From CAXSBR01 sp964252015 (GTDB taxonomy: Bacteria; Actinomycetota; Actinomycetes; Mycobacteriales; Jatrophihabitantaceae), in NCBI GenBank assembly GCA_964252015.1, contig CAXULW010000018.1:1-64000 (forward strand): a stretch of 64,000 nucleotides of DNA, in the 5' to 3' direction. The notes beneath the pieces were generated by a model, which saw only the letters and a list, made by a program, of their open reading frames with translations, ran no database searches and was not told the origin of the DNA. Every line of letters begins with the position of its first letter. The stretch's first letter is position 1. Of this stretch, positions 8,648-16,879 are shown one piece after another. Both the position numbers and the translations under genes were made by a program.

Positions 8648-8809
8648 ACGGATGGCGTGTTGTTCACTCTTCACCCGTAACCGATCCGGAGCGGGCAGGG
8701 TCGCGAAGATCCGCCCGTTCGCCCGGGAAGACGGGAAACCGTGGTGGTCCTGCTCGACCCCTTCAGGCAGGGACAGCGCCAGGCGACGGGCAGCGGCGTG
8801 CGACACCAC
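8648..8809 (-). pseudogene. N-terminal fragment of a MmcQ/YjbR-like protein
   Basis: From a GTG at 8809 the minus strand reads like the start of a MmcQ/YjbR protein: ARRLALSLPEGVEQDHHG, then NGRIFATLPAPDRLRVK. After about 54 residues the similarity stops, and the frame runs on antisense to the hemerythrin gene. These proteins are normally about 115-120 residues, so the second half has been lost. Confidence 0.65.
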
Positions 8810-8816
8810 GCTGCGC

Positions 8817-9617
8817 TCAGCTCAGCGGTGCGTGGAAATACCAGAGGTGGCCCTCCAGATCGCGGGCGCCGTACTCACGAACCCCGTACGGCTGGTCCAC
8901 CGGCGCCTTGACGACGTCGCCGCCGGCCGACAGCACGGCCGCGTAGTGCGCGTCGACGTCGTCGACCGAGACCACCGTCATGCTGCTGACCGCGCCGAGG
9001 TTGCGGGGCGATTGATAGCCACGGCCAGCCGGATGCAGCCAGATGACGTGGTCCCCGGCCAACAGCTCGCCGTGTACCGCCCGCCCGCTCGCGTCGAACT
9101 CGAGCTTCCCGGCACCGAGACCGAAGACATCGGTGAGATAGGCATGGGCGGCGGCCAGATCTTCGTACACGAGCAACGTGGTCGTGCTGCGGATCGGGGT
9201 GTCGAGCATGCTCATCTCCTCCAAAATCGTGAACAACGCTTCCGGAGCCGCGGCGCCGGTCTGATCCAACTCGGTGGTGATCGCCCGCAGATGGGCCCGC
9301 AGCCGCGAAGCAAGTTGGATGCTGTGTTCAACCGCTTCGCTGTGTCGTCGAAGCATCGGGTCGAGCTCCCAGCTCGGGTCAGCGAGCATCGCGGCGATGT
9401 CACCCAGCCCGAACCCCAACCGGCGCAGCGCGAGGATCCGGTACAACCGGACTACATCGCCCGCCCCGTAGAGGCGATGGCCGCTCGCGGTCTGACCCTG
9501 CGGGCAGAGCAGCCCGATGCGGTCGTAGTGATGCAGCGTCCGGACGGTGACGCCACTCGACGCCGCCAGCACGCCCACCTTCCAGGTCCGGCCCGCGCCG
9601 CCCGACGAACGCTCCAT
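8817..9617 (-). CDS. MerR-family regulator fused to a VOC domain
   Basis: This 266-residue protein has an N-terminal MerR winged helix (about residues 12-80; VRTLHHYDRIGLL, SGHRLYGAGDVVRLYRI), a helical linker, and a C-terminal glyoxalase/bleomycin-resistance (VOC) domain from about residue 145 to the end (STTTLLVYEDLAAAHAYLTDVFG, LEGHLWYFHAP). The VOC half may bind a small ligand or toxic aldehyde and act as sensor. ATG at 9617 was chosen because a MerR-type promoter sits just upstream (9618-9655) and because an earlier in-frame start would lie inside that promoter. It is probably autoregulated. Confidence 0.88.
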   Translation of the reverse strand: MERSSGGAGRTWKVGVLAASSGVTVRTLHHYDRIGLLCPQGQTASGHRLYGAGDVVRLYRILALRRLGFGLGDIAAMLADPSWELDPMLRRHSEAVEHSIQLASRLRAHLRAITTELDQTGAAAPEALFTILEEMSMLDTPIRSTTTLLVYEDLAAAHAYLTDVFGLGAGKLEFDASGRAVHGELLAGDHVIWLHPAGRGYQSPRNLGAVSSMTVVSVDDVDAHYAAVLSAGGDVVKAPVDQPYGVREYGARDLEGHLWYFHAPLS

Positions 9618-9655
9618 GGGCAGGACGTTAGAACCCGACGTCGCGTCAGGATCAA
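9618..9655 (-). promoter_or_regulatory. MerR-type promoter with 19-bp spacer, probably leaderless
   Basis: Read on the minus strand there is a TTGATC -35 box (9655-9650), a 19-base spacer containing the dyad GACG-CGA-CGTC, and a TAACGT -10 box (9630-9625). An over-long 19-20 base spacer with an internal dyad is the hallmark of promoters controlled by MerR proteins. Only seven bases separate the -10 box from the ATG, so transcription probably starts at or next to the start codon. Confidence 0.6.
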
Positions 9656-9761
9656 CCCCCCGGGTGACGCAGCGTTTTGGGCGCTGCACCGCCCATAACG
9701 CTATACATCGCCCTCAGCGGGCCCGGCGGAGTGTGGCCGTCGCGGCCCCGAGCGCCGCGGC

Positions 9762-10424
9762 TCAGGTCGAGCTGCTACTCAGCGCCCGGTCGGCCGCGGC
9801 GGCGTCATCGAAGTGGCCGCCGCCGCGCGCTCCTGGCGCCGGATCGTTGGGGTGTCGGCTCAGCGGCACGGTGTCGACGCTGAGCCAGCCGGCCATCGGC
9901 AGCGACGCCAGAATCGACTGCATCGCCCGACCGTCTCGGGCCTGCCAGAGGCCGAGGGCGTGGCCCCCGACCGGCAGCGTCCAGAGCCGGATCAACCGGT
10001 GCTGGTCGGCCAGTTCACGGGTCCGCTCGGCCTCTTCCGCGACGAGCGTGTCGACCTCGACCGCACTGGTCCCGGCGGGAATGGCGAGGACGAAGGTGGT
10101 CAGGAATTCGGTGCTTGCCGGGTCGAGCGTTTGCGGCCGCGCCGGGTCGTTCGGGTGCGGACCGAGCGCGACCACCTCGTCGGTGCGCCACACGCGCAAG
10201 GGCATCGAGACCAGCACGTGCTCGAGCTCAGCTGAGTCACCGGCTGAGAAGAGGCCGATCGTTCGCCATTCGCCGGACTGCAACGGTGGACGCCACAGGC
10301 GGAGCACGCTGCCCTGACGCGCGAGCTCCTGCGTGTGAGCAGCCTCCCGGGCTCGGATGTCCGCGACGCTCTGCTCCGACGTTCCGTGCGGGACGTTCGT
10401 GGTCATCGTGACGAGGTACTCCAT
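9762..10424 (-). CDS. Tandem muconolactone-isomerase-like protein
   Basis: This 220-residue protein consists of two similar halves, each about 95 residues. Half one runs from MEYLVTMTTNVPHGTS to VALGPHPNDP; half two from TEFLTTFVLAIPAGTS to PLSRHPNDP. Each resembles the small muconolactone delta-isomerase / YciI-like ferredoxin fold, which is usually a single-domain oligomer. A GGAGGA ribosome-binding site fixes the ATG at 10424. It lies 29 bases after the redoxin gene, so it is probably the last gene of an operon starting at 11775. Substrate and activity are unknown. Confidence 0.78.
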   Translation of the reverse strand: MEYLVTMTTNVPHGTSEQSVADIRAREAAHTQELARQGSVLRLWRPPLQSGEWRTIGLFSAGDSAELEHVLVSMPLRVWRTDEVVALGPHPNDPARPQTLDPASTEFLTTFVLAIPAGTSAVEVDTLVAEEAERTRELADQHRLIRLWTLPVGGHALGLWQARDGRAMQSILASLPMAGWLSVDTVPLSRHPNDPAPGARGGGHFDDAAAADRALSSSST

Positions 10425-10453
10425 GGGTGTTCCTCCACCATTGGCGCGGCGCG

Positions 10454-11029
10454 CTAGTGATCGCGTTTGTTCCAGCCGTGAAAGTGCGAGTGGTCGCCCG
10501 CGGCCCACTCTTCGCGTAATCCGGGTGCAGCCAGATCCCAGTCCGGGCGGACCTCGCTGCCCACGGCGCGCAGGTCGCGCCACAAGTCATCGACGGACGG
10601 GCGTCCCCAGAACCAGTAGCCGTTGTAGATGCTGTACACGACCAGCCCGGGCTTCAGTACGAGCGTGTGCGGAATCATCGGGTCGTTGTCGGGGTCGGTG
10701 TACTCCTGGATTTCCAGGTCTTTCTGGATCGTCCGTCCAGGATCGGAGAGGAATGTCCACTGCGCGCCGACTGAGGCTCGGAACTCCTGCAACGTGTGGT
10801 GCACGTCGGTCGAGATCGTGACGATCTGCGTATAGGCCACAGCGATCTTCGGCTGGATTGCCGCCAGGTCGAGATGCTGCTGATGCTCCTTCGGGCAGTA
10901 GTGACCGCGGGCGAGGGTAAGGATCATCGGATCGTCCCCCTGCAGCTCACTGAGCGAGCGGACGGTCTCGGTGTGATCGGGTAGGGCGTAGTCGGGAAAG
11001 ACGCTGCCCGGAATGATGTCGGCTCGCAT
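10454..11029 (-). CDS. Peroxiredoxin/redoxin-like thioredoxin-fold protein
   Basis: This 191-residue protein has an AhpC/TSA-like layout: the N-terminal FPDYALPDHTETVRSLSEL segment, then LTLARGHYCPKEHQQHL with a single Cys at the place of the peroxidatic cysteine, then a thioredoxin-fold core (IVTISTD, WTFLSDPGRTIQKDLEI, HTLVLKPGLVVYSIYNGYW). The usual PxxxTxxC arrangement is not exact, so peroxidase activity is uncertain. ATG at 11029 gives a start immediately before the fold. It lies 41 bases after the small ORF upstream and is probably co-transcribed with the VOC gene. Confidence 0.82.
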   Translation of the reverse strand: MRADIIPGSVFPDYALPDHTETVRSLSELQGDDPMILTLARGHYCPKEHQQHLDLAAIQPKIAVAYTQIVTISTDVHHTLQEFRASVGAQWTFLSDPGRTIQKDLEIQEYTDPDNDPMIPHTLVLKPGLVVYSIYNGYWFWGRPSVDDLWRDLRAVGSEVRPDWDLAAPGLREEWAAGDHSHFHGWNKRDH

Positions 11030-11070
11030 GCGCTGGTCGCCTCTCGGTCGAACAGGTTCGTGTATTGGGA

Positions 11071-11268
11071 CTAAACGCGCTGCGCGAGGATCGGCTGCAT
11101 GTAGCGGCCCGCCGCAGCCGTCGCTTCCGGCGAGGTCTGACCCGATAGTCGGGCATCGAGGTACGCCGCGTACCAGTCCCACCAGTTGTGTGGGGGCGAT
11201 GACTTCTCGAAGGGATCGTGGTGATCAGCGGTCTCGTGCAGCAGGTCCGCCAGCGTCGCGACGTCCAT
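11071..11268 (-). CDS. Small helical domain split from the upstream VOC protein
   Basis: Sixty-five residues (VATLADLLHETADHHDPFE, HNWWDWYAAYLDARLSG). From memory this resembles the C-terminal extension of many actinobacterial VOC proteins. It lies in the same frame as the VOC gene before it; only a TAA at 11275-11277 and two further codons intervene. It may be made separately from the ATG at 11268, be produced by read-through, or be the lost tail of a once-fused protein. No clear ribosome-binding site precedes the ATG. Confidence 0.6.
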   Translation of the reverse strand: MDVATLADLLHETADHHDPFEKSSPPHNWWDWYAAYLDARLSGQTSPEATAAAGRYMQPILAQRV

Positions 11269-11274
11269 GGCCTT

Positions 11275-11775
11275 TTACCGGCCGGGGAGGCGGGTGACGA
11301 TTTCCTGCAGTATCCAGCCGTTACCGTCGGGATCACTGAACGACGCAAATGAAGAATACGAGCGCCGCTGCGGATCCAGGCCGGGCACCCGGGCGTCGGT
11401 GCCGGCGTGATGAAACACGCCGCCGGCGTCGTGGAAGATGCCGCTGACCTCCACGCCACGGGCGACCAGATCAGCCCGCCCGGCCTCGATATCGCTCACC
11501 ACCAGCATCAACGCATCTGCCGAACCGGGCGCGGCATCGGTCACGTGGGAACCGAAGATGACCGAGCAGGGCGAACCCGGCGGGGTCACCTGCACCACCC
11601 GAAAACCCGCCTCACCGGGGAAATCGGCATCCAATCGCCAGCCCAGGCGCAAATAGAAGTCTTTGGCCCGGTCGACATCGGACACGGGCAGGACGATGAC
11701 CTCGAGTTTCATGTCCATCGTCGGTGCGGCGGGCACGTCGGTCGACGGTTGACTGGCTGCTGCCGTAACGCTCAT
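11275..11775 (-). CDS. VOC-family glyoxalase/dioxygenase-like protein
   Basis: This 166-residue VOC protein has paired beta-alpha-beta modules (LEVIVLPVSDVDRAKDFYLRLGW, then DALMLVVSDIEAGRADLVARGVEV) and a typical ending SFSDPDGNGWILQEI. His, Glu and similar side chains in these strands normally hold a divalent metal. Of the two adjacent ATG codons, 11775 sits five bases from GGAGG and is preferred over 11778. It is the first gene of a probable operon with the small helical ORF, the redoxin and the muconolactone-isomerase-like gene. The substrate is unknown. Confidence 0.85.
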   Translation of the reverse strand: MSVTAAASQPSTDVPAAPTMDMKLEVIVLPVSDVDRAKDFYLRLGWRLDADFPGEAGFRVVQVTPPGSPCSVIFGSHVTDAAPGSADALMLVVSDIEAGRADLVARGVEVSGIFHDAGGVFHHAGTDARVPGLDPQRRSYSSFASFSDPDGNGWILQEIVTRLPGR

Positions 11776-12023
11776 CATGGCCTCCGATTTGATTCCTCTG
11801 ACGGGTCGCGGTCACACGATGCGGTGCCGATCGTGCCCGTGAAACCTCTGGTTGATCTTCGATGTCGACCAGGGATTCTCGCAGGCGAGACCCCGGTTAG
11901 CCAGACCTACGCTGTGCGCGACGACGCAGCCCGCTCGCGCCGTCCATGTCCGCAAGGGATTGCCACGTTGACGAACCTCTCGGCTTACCTGATTCGGGCG
12001 TTATCGGCAGGCGAGCTCGGGCC

Positions 12024-13808
12024 ATGCTGCTTGCCGGAACCGACGGGTCCGAGCAAGTGACGGGTGAGTTCGTGGCGACGCTGCTGTCGGTGAACGTAGG
12101 CCGCCCGCGCGACGTCGCGTGGCGTGGCCGGACCGTGTACACCGGCATCTGGAAGGCGCCGGTCGACGGTCCGATCATGGCTCGCCGGCTGAATCTGGAC
12201 GGTGACGGGCAGGGCGATCTGAACGGTCACGGTGGCGAGCAGCGCGCGGTGATGGTCTATCAGGCCGAGTCGTACCAGCACTGGGGCGAATTTCTGGGCC
12301 GGTCAGATCTGAGCTACGGCATCTTCGGTGAGAACTTCACGGTGGGCGGGTTGGCCGACGACGAGGTCTGCATCGGCGATCGTTACCGCATCGGCGCGGC
12401 CGAGTTCGAGGTGACCCAGCCGCGGACGACCTGCTATCGCGTGGGTGTGCGCCTCAACGAGCCGCGGATGGCGTCGCTGCTGGTCGGCCACCACCGTCCC
12501 GGTTTCTACTTCCGGGTGCTGCGTGAGGGGCTGGTGCAAGCCGGCGACGAGATCGTCAAGGTCGGCACCGCTCCCGAACGGGTCAGTGTGTCCTCGACCG
12601 ACGCTCTGCTCTACCTGCCGGGGGCCGATCTCGCGGCCATGCGCCGGCTACTGACCGTGCCTGCACTCAGTCCGGGCTGGCAAGGGTCGTTTCGCGACCT
12701 CGACGACCAAGCCGACAGCGCCGACCATCGGCCCGATCAACGGCCCGAGACGACGGCGCCGGCGTGGGCTGGGTTTCGGCGTATGCGGGTGGCCCGCCTG
12801 GTGCGCGAAACCGACGCCGTCACGTCCGTCTACCTGCAGGCTGTGGGTGATGTTGCTTTGCCGGTCCCGCGGCCCGGACAGTATGTGACCGTCCGGCTGG
12901 GCGGTGCCGGCGATCCCGCTCCGGTGCGCAGCTATTCGCTGTCGGCGTTCGGCCCGGACAGCTATCGCATCAGCGTCAAGCGCGAGAGCCGAGGCGTGGC
13001 CAGTGGCTACATCGGCACCACGCTGGCCGCCGGCGCGGAGCTGGATGTCGCGGCGCCTCGGGGTGAGTTCGTCCTCGCCGATGGTGCCGGCCCGGTGGTG
13101 CTGCTGTCCGCCGGTATCGGGCAGACGCCCGTGCTGGCCATGCTGCGCTCGCTCGCCGAGGTGGGCAGCACCCGCGCGGTGTGGTGGCTGCACACGGCCG
13201 CCCGCCCGTCCACGCAGGCCTTCGCCTACGAGGCCGACCAGCTCGTCCGGTCCTTGCCGAATGCCCGCAGCCAGGTCTTCTACACCGCGGATGCCGGCGG
13301 GCGGTCCGGGTCGGGCGTCGTCCAGGGGCGCCTCGATCGGGCCGCGCTGGCTGGACTCGATCTGCCGGTCGAGGCCACCGTGTACCTGTGCGGCCCGACC
13401 GGGTTCATGGACGCCATGGCGGCGGCCCTGGCTGATCTGGGCCTGGCCCCGAGCCGGATTCACACCGAGGTGTTCGCGTCGCTATCGGCGATCAACCCCG
13501 GTGTCGTGGCCACCGACCGCCCGGCCCCGCATGCGCCGGCGGTGGGCGGGACCGGGCCGATGATCACCTTCGCCCGCGCCGGGGTTACCGCTGCCTTCGA
13601 TGAAGACCTGTCCAGCCTGCTCGAGATGGCCGAGGCCTGCGATGTCCCGACCCGTTGGTCCTGCCGCACCGGTGTCTGCCATACCTGCTCGACCCCGATC
13701 CTGTCGGGTTCGGTCAGCTACGCGATCGATCCGCTCACCGAACCGGACTCCGGCCAGGTGTTGCTGTGTTGCACCCGCCCCGACTCCGCCGTCGTTCTCG
13801 ACTTGTAA
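12024..13808 (+). CDS. MOSC / ferredoxin-reductase / [2Fe-2S] fusion protein
   Basis: This protein of about 594 residues has three parts. An N-terminal MOSC domain (about 12-200; LNLDGDGQGDLNGHGGEQRAV, YGIFGENFTV, TQPRTTCYR) is followed by a flavodoxin-reductase module (about 250-480; RPGQYVTVRL, VRSYSLS, LLSAGIGQTPVLAML, YLCGPTGFMD). The C-terminus is a plant-type [2Fe-2S] ferredoxin with SCRTGVCHTC and LLCCTRP. MOSC domains bind sulfur or molybdenum cofactor, and the reductase/ferredoxin half moves electrons from NAD(P)H, so reduction of N-hydroxylated or sulfur-containing compounds is plausible. ATG at 12024 has AGGCGAG upstream; GTG at 12057 is a possible alternative. Confidence 0.88.
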   Translation: MLLAGTDGSEQVTGEFVATLLSVNVGRPRDVAWRGRTVYTGIWKAPVDGPIMARRLNLDGDGQGDLNGHGGEQRAVMVYQAESYQHWGEFLGRSDLSYGIFGENFTVGGLADDEVCIGDRYRIGAAEFEVTQPRTTCYRVGVRLNEPRMASLLVGHHRPGFYFRVLREGLVQAGDEIVKVGTAPERVSVSSTDALLYLPGADLAAMRRLLTVPALSPGWQGSFRDLDDQADSADHRPDQRPETTAPAWAGFRRMRVARLVRETDAVTSVYLQAVGDVALPVPRPGQYVTVRLGGAGDPAPVRSYSLSAFGPDSYRISVKRESRGVASGYIGTTLAAGAELDVAAPRGEFVLADGAGPVVLLSAGIGQTPVLAMLRSLAEVGSTRAVWWLHTAARPSTQAFAYEADQLVRSLPNARSQVFYTADAGGRSGSGVVQGRLDRAALAGLDLPVEATVYLCGPTGFMDAMAAALADLGLAPSRIHTEVFASLSAINPGVVATDRPAPHAPAVGGTGPMITFARAGVTAAFDEDLSSLLEMAEACDVPTRWSCRTGVCHTCSTPILSGSVSYAIDPLTEPDSGQVLLCCTRPDSAVVLDL

Positions 13809-13809
13809 G

Positions 13810-13881
13810 GCCGTCAGCTCCAAGCTCATTGACCCGTCGCCATCAGACGTGCTCGCGCCGTTACGGCGCGATGAGCGCTGA
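13810..13881 (+). pseudogene. C-terminal remnant of a VapB/Phd-type antitoxin
   Basis: Twenty-three codons read LIDPSPSDVLAPLRRDER and then stop at 13881, overlapping the ATG of the VapC remnant at 13871. The acidic, proline-containing tail that overlaps a PIN-toxin start is typical of VapB-like antitoxins. The DNA-binding N-terminus is not present. Confidence 0.45.
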
Positions 13882-14168
13882 GTGGGCCACGTATCTCGAT
13901 TCCTCAGCCATCGTGAAGCTGGCGGTGTTGGAAACCGAGTCAACGGCGCTACGGCCGTATCTGCGGCGCAAACATCCGCTCGTTACCAGTGCTCTCGCCC
14001 ACACGGAAGTCGCTCGAGCGCTGTTGCCGCTCGGCCCCGCCGCCCTCGCGCGAGGCGAGGACACGATGAGTCGTCTAGACGTCATCCGGATCGCGCGTCT
14101 GTACCTACGACGAGCGGATGGCCCGTTCCGCGGCCGAGCTGGGAATGACCGTCGTCGGGCCAAGGTGA
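13871..14168 (+). pseudogene. VapC (PIN-domain) toxin with internal deletion
   Basis: From the ATG at 13871 the product begins as a PIN toxin (TYLDSSAIVKLAVLETES, with the first catalytic Asp, then LVTSALAHTEVARAL). After about RLDVIRI the frame is lost. The true VapC ending (YDERMARSAAELGMTVVGP, stop at 14166-14168) lies in another frame from 14106. Around 30-40 central residues, with the other acidic active-site residues, have been deleted, so the toxin is almost certainly dead. Confidence 0.78.
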
Positions 14169-14505
14169 CTCGAGCCGGCCGGTTAGGCCGATGGGCTGAC
14201 CTGACGTAGCGCATACTTCGCAGGTCTCCTTGTCGCTCCGCCGTGGCGGTTGGCCCTCGCAGGACCGATGCCGCGCGGGCGGGTCACAACTGCATGACCA
14301 GGGCCAGGGGCCCGGACAACCGCCTTGGAGGGTCTGCGCCCGTCAGTAGGCGCGGCCCGACGCAAAGCCCCGGTGACTCGCGGGGCGTGCACTCGGATGC
14401 CTCCCGGCCGGGATTGGCACCGCCGGTGGCCGCGTCGATTCTGTCCACCATCTCCAGTGCGCCTTATAGTCACGTCACGTTGGACGAACACGGGGAGGCG
14501 TCGGG
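14169..14505. other. Intergenic stretch before the CYTH-CHAD gene
   Basis: About 337 bases with no recognisable gene on either strand. A TATAGT box at about 14465, about 40 bases before the GTG start at 14506, could be a -10 element, and GGGGAGG sits just ahead of that start. Confidence 0.4.
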
Positions 14506-16032
14506 GTGCAGCAGGAGGAACTGCTATTCGCGCCGACCGGTGATCCCAGGCAGGTGCTCGCAGTTCTGTCCACTCGATACACCGTTGCGGCCGAGGCCGC
14601 TGAGGTTGCGCAGTGGACCTACCTGGACACGGTTGACTGGCGGCTCCACCGCGCTGGCATGTCGCTTCGCGACAGCCGAAAGGGGTCCGCCGCAGAGCTG
14701 GTCCTGTCGACCCGCTCAGGCGATCAGATCGCGGTCGCCTCCCGGGCCTGGTCCTGGCCGCGCCGAGCCGACACGCTGCCCGCGTCAAAGATTCGCGACC
14801 AACTGGCCGAAGCGGTCGGCGTTCGAGCACTGCTACCCATGGCTCAGGTCCAGGTCCGGTCGATCCCGCTGCGTCTCACCGATGACCTGGACAAGACTCG
14901 CGTGCGGATACGCGTCGATCAACAACGCCTCATCGGGTCCGGCGATCAACCGCTGCCACTGCAGGTTCTCATTGCGCCGCTGCGCGGGTACGACCGTGAC
15001 GCCGATCGGTGCACCCGGCTCCTGGCCGAAGCCATGCCGCAGTTCGACTCGCACGATCCGGCCGCGACGATCGCCATGACCGCCGCCGGTCGGCCGCCGG
15101 GGCAAGCGTCCGTCCCCGCGTTGTCGCTGAACCCGGCCGACCCGGCCGCCGTGTCGATGGCCGCGGTGCTCGGGCGGTGGATGGACATCATCGACGCGGT
15201 GCGAGCCGGCGTGCTCGGCGACGTCGACCCGGAATACCTCCACGACCTGCGTACCGCCGTGCGGGCCTCGCGGTCGATCCTCAAACTCGGCGGCGACCTG
15301 GTGCTGGGCGCCACCGTTTCGGAGCGGTTCGCGGCTGAGTTCGCCTGGCTCGGCCAACTCACCACCCCACTTCGCGACATCGACGTCTACCTCGAGGAGC
15401 TGGCCGGGCGGGGAGCGTTGCCCGTCTCCGGTCTGGACGATCTCGAGCCCCTCGTGCGGCATCTGAAGCACCGGCGCGGGCAAGCCGTTCGGGCGGTGCG
15501 GGCCGGGCTGCGATCCGATCGCGGCGTGCGCCTGTCCGGCGAGTGGCACCGCACGCTGACCGAACTCACTTATACGGCTGAGCCGACCACGCTGGACCTG
15601 GCCGCACAGCATGCACGATCGGCCTACCGCCGGATCGTCAAGGCCGCCGCTCCCGTCACCGAAGAGACACCGGCCGACGACCTGCACCGGCTGCGGCGAC
15701 GATGCAAGCAAATGCGGTACCTGCTCGACGGCTACGGCTCGGTCTACGCCCCCGAACCGCACCGCGCCGTGCTGTCCGCGCTGAAGAGGCTCCAGGACTG
15801 CCTGGGCGACATCCAGGACAGCGACGTACAACGCAGCCAACTCGCCGACATCGCCACGACCCTGAGCGGCCGCGGCGTTCCGGTCGCGACGGTGCTGGCG
15901 ATGGGGGCATTACGCGATCGCAACGCCACCCGCGACCACGCCGCACGAGCTGATCTACGTCGACGCCTGCAGACGTTCACCGCGCCGAAAATGAACGCGA
16001 ATGTCGCGGCGCTGACCGCACCCAGCCCATGA
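14506..16032 (+). CDS. CYTH-CHAD domain protein
   Basis: This 508-residue protein has a CYTH-like N-terminal half (about 1-200; TYLDTVDWRLHRAGMSLR) and a CHAD domain (about 220-490). CHAD signatures are YLHDLRTAVRASRSILKL near 245, DLHRLRRRCKQMRYLL near 392 and LKRLQDCLGDIQDSDVQRS near 425, all rich in His, Arg and Lys. CHAD domains bind polyphosphate and bring proteins to polyphosphate granules; CYTH domains hydrolyse triphosphates. The CYTH ExExK signature is not recognisable at the N-terminus (QQEELLF), so catalysis is doubtful. GTG at 14506 follows GGGGAGG. The stop overlaps the ATG of the ParA-type gene, so the two are translationally coupled. Confidence 0.88.
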   Translation: MQQEELLFAPTGDPRQVLAVLSTRYTVAAEAAEVAQWTYLDTVDWRLHRAGMSLRDSRKGSAAELVLSTRSGDQIAVASRAWSWPRRADTLPASKIRDQLAEAVGVRALLPMAQVQVRSIPLRLTDDLDKTRVRIRVDQQRLIGSGDQPLPLQVLIAPLRGYDRDADRCTRLLAEAMPQFDSHDPAATIAMTAAGRPPGQASVPALSLNPADPAAVSMAAVLGRWMDIIDAVRAGVLGDVDPEYLHDLRTAVRASRSILKLGGDLVLGATVSERFAAEFAWLGQLTTPLRDIDVYLEELAGRGALPVSGLDDLEPLVRHLKHRRGQAVRAVRAGLRSDRGVRLSGEWHRTLTELTYTAEPTTLDLAAQHARSAYRRIVKAAAPVTEETPADDLHRLRRRCKQMRYLLDGYGSVYAPEPHRAVLSALKRLQDCLGDIQDSDVQRSQLADIATTLSGRGVPVATVLAMGALRDRNATRDHAARADLRRRLQTFTAPKMNANVAALTAPSP

Positions 16033-16772
16033 GGATCATCGCGCTCTACAACATCAAGGGCGGCGTCGGGAAAACCACCAGCGCCGTCAACTTGGCCTAC
16101 CTGTCAGCGGTGCGGGGCCAGCGGACCCTGCTCTGGGACCTGGACGCGCAAGGAGCCGCGACCTACATCTTGCGGGTACGCCCGCGGGTGAAGGGCGGTG
16201 GCGAGGCTCTGGTCGAAGCGCGCCGCGCGCTGAACACGGCCGTCAAGGGCACCGACTACGAGAACCTCGACCTCCTACCGGCCGACTTCACCTACCGCCA
16301 TCTGGATCTGTTGCTGGACCAGCGAAAGAAGCCGACCCGCCGCCTGGCCGCCCTGCTGCGGCCCCTGCGCGCGGACTACGACCACGTGTTCCTGGATTGC
16401 CCGCCCAGCATGTCGCTGCTCTCGGAGAACGTGCTGCGCGCGGCCGACACGGTCCTCGTCCCGCTCATTCCCACGCCCCTGTCGCTGCGCACGATGGATC
16501 AGCTGCGTGACTTCGTCCGAGACCAGCCCAGCCCAAGACCGAGCGTGCGCGGCTTCTTCTCCATGGTCGATCGTCGCAAGGCGATGCACCGCGACACCGT
16601 TGACGCGCGTCCGGCCGACCACGACGACCTCGCCACCACGACCATTCCGGCCTTGTCCGTGATCGAACAGATGACGGTTCGGCGCGAACCGGTACCCCAC
16701 TTCGCACCCCGGAGCCCGGTCACCGTTCGCTACGAAGAACTCTGGGACGAAACCGTCGGGCCGAACCGCTAG
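16029..16772 (+). CDS. ParA/MinD-type ATPase
   Basis: This 247-residue P-loop ATPase has the deviant Walker A motif KGGVGKTT (residues 10-17) with the signature lysine, a switch I region in LLWDLDAQGAATYIL, and the Walker B-like VFLDCPPSMSLLSENVL. These proteins dimerise on ATP and bind DNA or membrane to position cargo. No ParB gene or parS-like cluster lies nearby, so chromosome or plasmid partition is unlikely. The ATG is inside the stop overlap (ATGA) of the CYTH-CHAD gene, which points to a joint role such as placing polyphosphate granules. That role is inference. Confidence 0.9.
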   Translation: MRIIALYNIKGGVGKTTSAVNLAYLSAVRGQRTLLWDLDAQGAATYILRVRPRVKGGGEALVEARRALNTAVKGTDYENLDLLPADFTYRHLDLLLDQRKKPTRRLAALLRPLRADYDHVFLDCPPSMSLLSENVLRAADTVLVPLIPTPLSLRTMDQLRDFVRDQPSPRPSVRGFFSMVDRRKAMHRDTVDARPADHDDLATTTIPALSVIEQMTVRREPVPHFAPRSPVTVRYEELWDETVGPNR

Positions 16773-16879
16773 AGCCGCGAGCATTGACGTTTCGGACACT
16801 GGGCGGGTCGCCGAGCCGTCACTGAACCGACGGCTGGCGTTCACGTCTCGGCGGGCGGTGGCGGGCCAGAATCTGGAAC

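Noticed and set aside
16029..16772. ParA gene as part of a plasmid or chromosome partition locus
   Set aside because: No ParB gene or repeated parS-like palindromes nearby, and it is translationally coupled to a CHAD gene.
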